From the NCBI GenBank assembly GCA_046048135.1, contig JBJOGR010000023.1:1-13200 (forward strand): 13,200 nt of DNA, written 5' to 3'. A model generated the notes under the pieces. That model saw nothing but the letters and a program-made list of their open reading frames with translations, had not been told where the DNA came from and did not search any database. The position numbers were made by a program, and so were the translations under genes. Source of the stretch: ATZT02 sp046048135 (lineage in GTDB: Bacteria > Actinomycetota > Actinomycetes > S36-B12 > UBA5976). This document shows, in pieces, positions 1 through 6,374 of this stretch (the first letter of the stretch is position 1; the number at the start of each line of letters is the position of its first letter).

Positions 1-779
1 TGTAAATCATCTGCTTCTCTATGAAAAGTTTTATGAGGTTTAACGATTATTTCTAAATATAAATCTCCAGCCTCGCCACCTCCTGGACCAACTTCACCTC
101 TTCCAACAAGTTGAACTCTGGTTCCAGAATCAACTCCAGCTGGAATTTGTGCATTTAAAGTTGCACGCGTTCTTACCCTTCCTTCACCTGCACATTCTGC
201 ACAAGGACTCGGCAACACTGTTCCAAATCCAGAACATTGTGGACATGGTCTACTTGAAACAACTTGTCCAAGAAGTGATCTTTGAACAGCTTGTACATCA
301 CCTCGACCTCTACACATTGAACAAACTGTTGGTGAGGTGCCGGGTGCGCAACAACTACCTTGACAAACCGAACACACAACTGCAGTTTCAACTGTTAAAT
401 CTTTACTTAATCCTGTAAACGCTTCTATTAATTCAACTTCAATTTGAATTAATGCATCTTGCCCACGTCTAGTTCTAGATCTTGGACCTCTTTGTTGAGT
501 TGAACCAAAAAATGCATCAACAAAATCTCCTAATCCCCCGAAACCAAAACCGCCAGCACTTGGACCATTGCCAGAAAAACCCAAATCATACATTCTTCTT
601 TTTTGATCATCACTTAAAGTTTCATATGCTGCAGTAACTTCTTTAAATTTTTCTGCAGCAACTGGATCTGGATTTAAATCGGGATGTAATTCTCTGGCAA
701 GTTTTCTATAAGCCTTTTTTATCTCATCACTACTGGCATCAGAATCAACACCCAAAATATCGTAATAATCATTTGCCAT
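1..779 (-). CDS. dnaJ: Chaperone protein DnaJ (Hsp40), DnaJ2-type, C-terminus cut by window edge
   Basis: Co-chaperone that delivers unfolded proteins to DnaK and stimulates its ATPase. About 259 residues are visible from ATG at 779; the reading frame is still open at base 1. The J domain (residues 1-70) has the HPD motif at 32-34, followed by a short Gly/Phe-rich stretch (GFGFGGLGDF). The zinc-finger region has four CxxCxGxG-type repeats beginning at C136, C153, C179 and C193, and then the start of the substrate-binding domain (QIPAGVDSGTRVQL, GGGEAGDLYLE). The first repeat is atypical: it reads CSVCQGSCC, so the usual final glycine (C143) and the next residue (C144) are cysteines. The ATG follows directly on the hrcA stop codon (TAAATG), so the two genes are almost certainly translationally coupled. 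They should both be under the CIRCE operator. The sequence resembles the hrcA-linked DnaJ2 of actinobacteria more than the dnaK-linked DnaJ1. Confidence 0.97.
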   Translation of the reverse strand, partial: MANDYYDILGVDSDASSDEIKKAYRKLARELHPDLNPDPVAAEKFKEVTAAYETLSDDQKRRMYDLGFSGNGPSAGGFGFGGLGDFVDAFFGSTQQRGPRSRTRRGQDALIQIEVELIEAFTGLSKDLTVETAVVCSVCQGSCCAPGTSPTVCSMCRGRGDVQAVQRSLLGQVVSSRPCPQCSGFGTVLPSPCAECAGEGRVRTRATLNAQIPAGVDSGTRVQLVGRGEVGPGGGEAGDLYLEIIVKPHKTFHREADDL

Positions 780-1793
780 TTATTTGTTTCCCAAAATTCT
801 TCCCAAATATCTAGCAACAGCGCGCACTGCTGAAATAGTTCCTGGATAATCCATACGTGTAGGACCTACAATTCCAAGTTTTGATAAAGAATCACCAGTT
901 ATATAGCCTGACGAAACTACTGAAGCTGAATGTAAATTAGGAACTTTATTTTCATGTCCAATTCTTATAAAAAGTTCATCTTCATTGACCATTTCACCCA
1001 TTAATTTAAGCATCACAACATTTTCTTCAATTTCATCCAAAACAGGTAATAATTTTTTACTAAATTCTGAATCCAATTTTGCTAAATTACTTGCACCTGC
1101 AACTACTATTTTTTGATCTGATTTTTGAGTAACCATTACTTTTAATTTTTCAATAACTTTTTTTACAAAATTTTTATTGTTTATCTCTTTATCATCTTCA
1201 AAATGTGCAACTAAATTTGATACTTCGTTAAATTTTTTGTCAGTTATAGTATTTTTTAATTTTTTACGTAAAATATCTATCGTATTCTCTTCTATATTAT
1301 TCTCTAATTCGACTGTTACTTGCTCAAGTCTTCCGCTATTGGCGACTAAGACAATCATTATTCTTGTTTCATTTATTGATATCAAATCTATGTGTCTAAC
1401 AATTGAACCTGAAAGAATTGGATACTGAACCAATGAAATCTGGCCTGTAAGTTGAGAGAGTAATTTGACAGTTTTTTGCATAACATCATCCAAATCAACA
1501 GCACCCTCAAGTACTTGAGTTATAGCTCTAGTTTCTGCAGGAGAAAGTTGTCGCACTTCGTTTAAACGATCTACGAAAGTTCTATAACCTTTATCAGTTG
1601 GAATTCGTCCAGCACTTGTGTGCGGTTGAACAATATAACCCTCATCTTCTAAAACTGCCATTTCATTTCGTACAGTTGCTGGCGAAACTTTTAAACTATG
1701 TCTTTCAACAAGACTTTTCGAACCAATAGGTTCTTGAGTCGCAACATAGTCCTCAATAATTGCACTTAATACTGCAAACTTTCTTTCGTCCAA
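780..1793 (-). CDS. hrcA: Heat-inducible transcription repressor HrcA
   Basis: Repressor of class I heat-shock genes; it binds the CIRCE inverted repeat when kept folded by GroEL. The protein has 337 residues, normal for the family. Residues 1-75 form the winged helix-turn-helix, with the signature VSPATVRNEMAVLEDEGYI (about 36-54) followed by PHTSAGRIPTDKGYR (about 57-71). The rest is the dimerisation/GAF-like region and ends in a typical C-terminus (GTISAVRAVARYLGRIL). The start is taken as TTG at 1793 because homologues begin M(L)DDRK and an in-frame stop lies a few codons upstream. The ribosome binding site is weak (GGTGA close to the TTG). A CIRCE operator lies 22 bases upstream, which indicates autoregulation. 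The stop codon abuts the dnaJ ATG. Confidence 0.97.
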   Translation of the reverse strand: MDERKFAVLSAIIEDYVATQEPIGSKSLVERHSLKVSPATVRNEMAVLEDEGYIVQPHTSAGRIPTDKGYRTFVDRLNEVRQLSPAETRAITQVLEGAVDLDDVMQKTVKLLSQLTGQISLVQYPILSGSIVRHIDLISINETRIMIVLVANSGRLEQVTVELENNIEENTIDILRKKLKNTITDKKFNEVSNLVAHFEDDKEINNKNFVKKVIEKLKVMVTQKSDQKIVVAGASNLAKLDSEFSKKLLPVLDEIEENVVMLKLMGEMVNEDELFIRIGHENKVPNLHSASVVSSGYITGDSLSKLGIVGPTRMDYPGTISAVRAVARYLGRILGNK

Positions 1794-1815
1794 GAATTCA
1801 CCGTTTCGTCTTTAA

Positions 1816-1842
1816 TTAGCACTTAAAGCTTGTAAGTGCTAG
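1816..1842. promoter_or_regulatory. CIRCE operator (HrcA binding site)
   Basis: The inverted repeat TTAGCACTT - 9 bases - AAGTGCTAG matches the CIRCE consensus TTAGCACTC-N9-GAGTGCTAA in spacing and in 8 of 9 bases on each arm. The ninth base of the left arm is T instead of C, and its partner in the right arm changes with it, so symmetry is kept there. The outermost right base is G instead of A. It lies 22 bases before the hrcA start, between hemW and hrcA, and should be bound by HrcA to repress hrcA-dnaJ. The 111-base gap must hold the hrcA promoter too, possibly with TAATCT just upstream of the repeat as a -10 element, but I see no convincing -35. Confidence 0.93.
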
Positions 1843-1904
1843 ATTACTTTATTTTTATTTTTACTGCCACTTATACCTTGGGCATTGTGTGGAAAATTTC
1901 TTAT

Positions 1905-3095
1905 TTAATTATTCAATTGCATGAAAACCTGATCTGCAAGCAATCTTCCTCTTTTTGTTAAAACTAAATTATTTTCAACCAAGAAAATGAGATCATTTTT
2001 AATCAATTCGTCAATTTTCTCAGTGTCAAATTGTCTTGAATCTATTCCCGAATTTAAACGCATTGAAAGCATAATGTGTTCACTTATTTTTTGTTCTGGG
2101 GCTAATACTTCTCGCGCTTTTGCAGGTGATGTTTCTTTTTCTAATTTTTCACGCCATTGATTAGGTAATTTTAAATTCCACCATCTATACCCCTCAATGT
2201 GCGAGTGAGCGCCTGGGCCAAAACCCCACCAATTATTATTCTTCCAATAATTTAAATTGTGACGAGAATTTAAATTATTAAGGCTCCAATTAGAAATTTC
2301 GTACCAAGAAAAACCATTTTTTTCAAAAATTTCATCAGCTAATAAATACTTATCTGCAGATAAATCGTCATTAACATTTTGTATTTTGTTTGCTTTTAAA
2401 TCATTTCCCATTTTTGTACCTGGTTCAATAACTAATGAGTAAGCCGACAAATGTGCTGGCTTTAAACTCAGAGCAAATTCAACACTGTTTTGCCAATCTT
2501 TAAGACTTTCTCCTGGAGTTCCATAAATTAAATCAAAACTAAAATTATTTAAACCATGCTTTTTCAGTAAGATTGCTGATTTCTCAATATTAGAAGTGTT
2601 GTGTGTACGATCTAGAATCTCTAATACTTTTTTAGAAGAACTCTGCATTCCAATTGAAATTCTATTTATTTGATTGTCTAGCCAATTTACGATTTGTTCA
2701 TCATTAATATCATCAGGATTTGCTTCCAAGGTTATTTCTACATCTTTTGCAAAAGTGAAATTAGATTTTAAACCATCAAATATATAGTTAAGTTCTTTAC
2801 TGGACAACAAAGAAGGAGTTCCTCCGCCAAAAAAAATAGTGTCAATAACTAAATCCTTTTTAAGAACTTTTTTTGCTAATTCTATTTCTTTTATTGTTGC
2901 TTTTGCCCAGTTTTCCATTTGGTCGTTTGCATCAATTTCTTGCGGAGTATAGGTATTAAAGTCACAGTAACCACATCGCTTTTTGCAATAAGGAACATGA
3001 ATATAGACAGAAAAAGGTTTATTTAGCAGTTTATTGAAGTCAATTTCAAGACTTCCATCAACTGGCGCTGCCTCTCCTTTTGGTTCTTGCGCCAT
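1905..3095 (-). CDS. hemW: Radical SAM heme chaperone-type protein HemW (formerly annotated as HemN-like)
   Basis: Radical SAM protein of the HemN/HemW family. The related HemW proteins bind heme and pass it to acceptor proteins rather than oxidising coproporphyrinogen. It has 396 residues. The [4Fe-4S]-binding motif CKKRCGYC gives C37, C41 and C44, without the extra cysteine typical of true HemN (CxxxCxxCxC). The SAM-binding GGGTPS is at 90-95, the ISIGMQS motif near 146-152, and FDLIYGTPGE near 187-196. The HNLNYW motif at 279-284 corresponds to the HNxxYW sequence associated with heme binding in HemW. The start is ATG at 3095 with an AGGA site overlapping the lepA stop codon. The gap to lepA is only 8 bases, so hemW is the second gene of a lepA-hemW operon. 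A 111-base gap with the CIRCE site separates it from hrcA. Assignment to HemW rather than HemN rests on these motifs and on the lepA/hrcA context. Confidence 0.94.
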   Translation of the reverse strand: MAQEPKGEAAPVDGSLEIDFNKLLNKPFSVYIHVPYCKKRCGYCDFNTYTPQEIDANDQMENWAKATIKEIELAKKVLKKDLVIDTIFFGGGTPSLLSSKELNYIFDGLKSNFTFAKDVEITLEANPDDINDEQIVNWLDNQINRISIGMQSSSKKVLEILDRTHNTSNIEKSAILLKKHGLNNFSFDLIYGTPGESLKDWQNSVEFALSLKPAHLSAYSLVIEPGTKMGNDLKANKIQNVNDDLSADKYLLADEIFEKNGFSWYEISNWSLNNLNSRHNLNYWKNNNWWGFGPGAHSHIEGYRWWNLKLPNQWREKLEKETSPAKAREVLAPEQKISEHIMLSMRLNSGIDSRQFDTEKIDELIKNDLIFLVENNLVLTKRGRLLADQVFMQLNN

Positions 3096-3103
3096 TTTAG
3101 TTC

Positions 3104-4957
3104 CTATTTATTTTTTTCTTTTGCGCCATTTTCAGAAGAAGTTTGAAGTGCTGCTACAAATGCTTCCTGTGGTACTTCAACTTTTCCTACCATCTTCATT
3201 CTCTTCTTACCTTCTTTTTGTTTCTCAAGTAGTTTTCTTTTTCTAGTAATATCTCCGCCGTAACATTTTGCTAATACATCTTTTCTAATCGCCCTAATTG
3301 TTTCCCTAGCAATAATTCTTGAGCCAATTGCAGCTTGAATTGGAACTTCGAATTGCTGTCTTGGAATTAAATCTTTTAATCTAGAAGTCATTTCAACTCC
3401 ATATGTATAAGCCTTGTCTTTATGAACAATTGATGAAAATGCATCTACTGGATCTCCGTGTAACAAAATATCTACTTTTACTAATTGTGCACTTTGTTCA
3501 CCAGAAGGCTCATAATCAAATGAAGCGTAACCTCGTGTTTTCGATTTGAGTTGATCAAAAAAATCAAAAACTATTTCAGCTAAAGGCAGGGTGTATCGTA
3601 ATTCAACCCGGTCTTCAGATAAATAATCCATATTGTGCATCTGACCTCTTCTATCTTGTGCAAGTTCCATAACCGGTCCGATGTATTCACTAGGAGTTAA
3701 AATTGTTGCTTTTACAACTGGTTCAAAAATTTCTTTTACTTTTCCGTCAGGAAACTCACTTGGATTAGTAATAGATATTTCTTGCCCATCTTCCATGACT
3801 ATCCGATATCCCACACTTGGCGCTGTGGAAATCAAATTTAAATCGAATTCTCGAGAAAGTCTTTCTCTAACAATTTCTAGATGTAACAGACCAAGAAAAC
3901 CGCAACGATAGCCAAAACCTAATGCGACTGATGATTCTGGTTCATAAACAAGTGCAGCATCATTTAATTGCAATTTATCTAAAGCATCTCTTAATAATGG
4001 GTAATCACTTCCATCAACTGGAAATAGCCCAGCAAAAACCATTGGCTTTGGATCGCGAAAACCAGATAAAGCTTTGTTGGCTGGTTTACTTGCATCGGTT
4101 ATTGTGTCACCGACTCTTGATTGACGAACATCTTTAACTCCAGTTATCAAATAACCAACTTCGCCTACACCCAATCCTTTTGTAGATTTTGGCTCAGGAG
4201 AAATCACTCCGATATCCAATAATTCATGTGTTGCTCCTGTTGACATCATTTTTATTTTTTCTCGAGGTAACAATTTCCCGTCAACAACGCGAACATATGT
4301 AACTACTCCACGATAGGTGTCATAAACGGAGTCAAAAATCATTGCTCTTGCAGGTGCATTAGCATCTCCAATAGGTGCTGGAACTTCAACAACTACTAAA
4401 TCTAAAAGTTCTTTTACTCCTTGACCAGTTTTTGCACTAACTTTTAATACATCATTTGGCTTACAACCAACAATGTTAGCTATTTCTGTTGCATATTTTT
4501 CAGGTTGAGCTGCAGGCAAATCTATTTTGTTTAGAACTGGAATAACTTTGATATCTGATTCAATTGCTAAATACAAATTAGCCAAAGTTTGAGCTTCTAT
4601 TCCTTGCGCTGCATCGACTAAAAGAATTGCTCCTTCGCAAGCTGCAAGTGATCTACTAACTTCATAAGTAAAATCAACGTGGCCTGGTGTATCAATTAAA
4701 TTCAATACGTAATTTTTGTTATCTATTCCTTGCCATGGCAATCTAACTGCTTGTGATTTAATCGTGATACCACGTTCTCTTTCAATATCCATTCGATCTA
4801 AATATTGAGCTCTCATATTTCGCTCTTCAACTACCCCAGTTATTTGGAGCATCCGATCAGCCAAAGTTGATTTACCATGATCGATGTGGGCGATGATACA
4901 AAAATTACGTATAAGCTCTGCCGGAGTTTGACCTGCTGGATTGATTTCAGGATTCAC
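3104..4957 (-). CDS. lepA: Elongation factor 4 (LepA), ribosome-associated GTPase
   Basis: Translational GTPase that acts on the ribosome (back-translocation or initiation/biogenesis role). Full length at 617 residues. The G domain shows G1 AHIDHGKS (23-30), switch I with RGITIK (62-67), G3 DTPGH (89-93, including the catalytic histidine), G4 NKID (143-146) and G5 SAK (174-176). The later EF-G-like domains are present (GFGYRCGFLGLLHLEI). The LepA-specific C-terminal domain ends in a basic KRKLLEKQKEGKKRMK segment. The start is taken as GTG at 4957, which leaves 17 residues before RNFCIIAHIDHGKS, as in homologues. No convincing Shine-Dalgarno sequence precedes it, and a weak promoter-like pair ends 5 bases upstream, so the message may be leaderless. 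It is the first gene of the lepA-hemW unit and is divergent from rpsT. Confidence 0.97.
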   Translation of the reverse strand: MNPEINPAGQTPAELIRNFCIIAHIDHGKSTLADRMLQITGVVEERNMRAQYLDRMDIERERGITIKSQAVRLPWQGIDNKNYVLNLIDTPGHVDFTYEVSRSLAACEGAILLVDAAQGIEAQTLANLYLAIESDIKVIPVLNKIDLPAAQPEKYATEIANIVGCKPNDVLKVSAKTGQGVKELLDLVVVEVPAPIGDANAPARAMIFDSVYDTYRGVVTYVRVVDGKLLPREKIKMMSTGATHELLDIGVISPEPKSTKGLGVGEVGYLITGVKDVRQSRVGDTITDASKPANKALSGFRDPKPMVFAGLFPVDGSDYPLLRDALDKLQLNDAALVYEPESSVALGFGYRCGFLGLLHLEIVRERLSREFDLNLISTAPSVGYRIVMEDGQEISITNPSEFPDGKVKEIFEPVVKATILTPSEYIGPVMELAQDRRGQMHNMDYLSEDRVELRYTLPLAEIVFDFFDQLKSKTRGYASFDYEPSGEQSAQLVKVDILLHGDPVDAFSSIVHKDKAYTYGVEMTSRLKDLIPRQQFEVPIQAAIGSRIIARETIRAIRKDVLAKCYGGDITRKRKLLEKQKEGKKRMKMVGKVEVPQEAFVAALQTSSENGAKEKNK

Positions 4958-5098
4958 GATTAATTTTTAGGTCATTCCTTTATGTTTTGAAGCATTTTTT
5001 GGGTACTTAATTAGTACTTTCAAGACACACGCTACTCTGTAGTTTAAGAGAAGCGATAAAGCGCCTCATAACTTTAAGCGAAAGAAACGGGATTTAAA
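4958..5098. promoter_or_regulatory. Divergent lepA/rpsT promoter region with small inverted repeat
   Basis: This 141-base region separates two divergent genes and must drive both. On the minus strand, TTCAAA (4986-4991) and AAAAAT (4963-4968) are spaced by 17 bases, and the second ends 5 bases before the lepA GTG; each matches the sigma-70 consensus at 4 of 6 bases. On the plus strand, TTTCAA (5018-5023) and TAGTTT (5040-5045) with a 16-base spacer are a weak candidate for rpsT, implying a leader of about 45-50 bases. A perfect 5-base inverted repeat, GTACT-TAATT-AGTAC (5003-5017), lies between the two candidates. The promoter assignments are tentative; that the region holds promoters is close to certain from the gene arrangement. 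Confidence 0.45.
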
Positions 5099-5362
5099 TT
5101 GGCAAATATTAAATCGCAAATTAAGCGTATCGGACAAAACAATGCTGCTCGCGATAGAAATAAAACAGTTCGCTCAGCTATCAAAACCACAATTCGTAAA
5201 TTTAATGAAGCACTTGCCGCAGGCGATGCTGGAGCAGCAAAACTAGCTAAAGAAGCAGGAAAGCAACTCGATAAAGCAGTTTCAAAAGGTGTAATTCACA
5301 AAAATCAGGCTTCAAATAGAAAATCTGCAATCAATAAAAAATTAGCAAAAGTTAAAAAGTAA
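5099..5362 (+). CDS. rpsT: 30S ribosomal protein S20
   Basis: Small-subunit primary 16S rRNA-binding protein. It has 87 residues, normal for S20, is highly basic, and forms a helical bundle. The N-terminus MANIKSQIKR is the family signature, followed by ARDRNKTVRSAIKTTIRKF and the C-terminal GVIHKNQASNRKSAINKK. The start is TTG at 5099 with a GGGA sequence 6 bases upstream; no ATG is available at the family's normal N-terminus. E. coli rpsT also starts with UUG, where the poor start codon is part of S20 feedback on its own translation, so similar autoregulation is possible here (inference). It is the only plus-strand gene in the window. It converges on holA with a single base between the two stop codons and is divergent from lepA. 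Confidence 0.98.
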   Translation: MANIKSQIKRIGQNNAARDRNKTVRSAIKTTIRKFNEALAAGDAGAAKLAKEAGKQLDKAVSKGVIHKNQASNRKSAINKKLAKVKK

Positions 5363-5363
5363 T

Positions 5364-6362
5364 TTATTTAGCTGACAAAGCTATTTTTCTTACTGTATTT
5401 TCAAGTAAGAATCTTTTTTGATTCTGATCTAGATAAGTTCCTTCATAACCTGCTCTCATATAAGCATCAACTTTTGCTAATTCAATAACAGCATTAGCTA
5501 AAGAGGTTTGATTCCAATGTCGTAATTGTTTTCTTAGATATGGAACCTGTTTTGGCGAAATTCCTAATTCTTGAGCAACTTGAAAGTCATTAGCACTACT
5601 TGGCAGAGAAGCAAGTTTCACGAGCTTTCTTAAAGAGTTTGCAATTATGGTTACTATATAAACTCCAGAGTTACTATCTTGATCAAGTAAGTCGGTTAAA
5701 TTTTTTAAAGCACTTTCATAGTTTGCATCCCATAAAGAATTTGAAATATCAAAAACCTTAACTGCGACATTTCCTTGATAATATTTTTTGACGTGTTCTA
5801 ATTCAATTTTTTTATCTAATACATCAAAGCATAATTGTGAAATTGCTCCAACTAATTCATCTAAATTTTCTCCAACTGCATCACGTAATGCTAAAAGGGC
5901 TTCTTCTTCAATTTCACGCTTATTTTTTTTAAACTCTGACTTGATAAAATCAATAAATTCATTAGAATATTTGATACTTGGACACTTTATTTCTTTAATC
6001 TTTAACTTTTGCAAAGCTTTTACTATTCCAGATCCTCCAGCTCCACCTCGATGTACAACCACTAGGTAATTATTTTCAATATTTTCAGAATTTATATTTT
6101 TAATAAAGTCAACAAGTTTACTGTCTAATTTATCCTCAGCAACATTTATTTCATCAATAATGACTAAAGAAGTATTTCCAAAAAGATTTGGTGAGATATA
6201 TTCCAATAATTGATTATAACTGTTTTCATCTTGTGCGTTGATAATTTGTTTTTCCAATGACATATCTTTGGATCTTAAATTATTGAAAAGTTGATTTACT
6301 TCCCTGTCGATGAGCAAATCTGTGTTGCCTGTAATTAGATAAATTGAATCAATATTTGCCAT
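5364..6362 (-). CDS. holA: DNA polymerase III subunit delta (HolA)
   Basis: Delta subunit of the clamp loader, which opens the beta sliding clamp during replication. It has 332 residues, normal for the family. The N-terminal AAA+-like domain opens with YLITGNTDLLIDREV and lacks a functional Walker A, as delta does. The central part has VVVHRGGAGGSGIVKALQKL, KCPSIK and the lid-like LRDAVGENLDELVGAISQL. The C-terminal collar domain includes VKKYYQGNVAVKVFDISNSLWD. The start is ATG at 6362 with TAGGA upstream, 12 bases after the comEC stop, so it is probably co-transcribed with comEA-comEC. The comEC-holA-rpsT neighbourhood is typical of actinobacteria. Sequence conservation in delta is low, so the assignment rests on motifs, length and context together. 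Confidence 0.93.
   Translation of the reverse strand: MANIDSIYLITGNTDLLIDREVNQLFNNLRSKDMSLEKQIINAQDENSYNQLLEYISPNLFGNTSLVIIDEINVAEDKLDSKLVDFIKNINSENIENNYLVVVHRGGAGGSGIVKALQKLKIKEIKCPSIKYSNEFIDFIKSEFKKNKREIEEEALLALRDAVGENLDELVGAISQLCFDVLDKKIELEHVKKYYQGNVAVKVFDISNSLWDANYESALKNLTDLLDQDSNSGVYIVTIIANSLRKLVKLASLPSSANDFQVAQELGISPKQVPYLRKQLRHWNQTSLANAVIELAKVDAYMRAGYEGTYLDQNQKRFLLENTVRKIALSAK
5369..5388 (+). terminator. Possible intrinsic terminator of rpsT, lying inside the 3' end of holA
   Basis: Seven bases after the rpsT stop codon is a TAGCT-GACAA-AGCTA hairpin followed immediately by five T residues. The stem is short (5 base pairs, two of them G-C), so it is a weak terminator by sequence alone. 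Its place fits exactly where one is needed. It overlaps the last codons of holA on the other strand. Confidence 0.4.
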
Positions 6363-6374
6363 ATTACTTAAATC

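Noticed and set aside
149..418. Plus-strand open frame opposite dnaJ, and a second minus-strand frame at 173-391
   Set aside because: Both overlap the unmistakable DnaJ zinc-finger coding frame and show no domain-like composition; they are shadows.
1843..1904. Imperfect TGCC...GGCA hairpin after hemW as a terminator
   Set aside because: Stem of four pairs with a mismatch, and the following bases are A-rich rather than a T-run on the transcribed strand.
1905..3095. Oxygen-independent coproporphyrinogen III oxidase (HemN) function
   Set aside because: The motif is CxxxCxxC without the HemN fourth cysteine, and the HNxxYW motif and lepA/hrcA context fit HemW.
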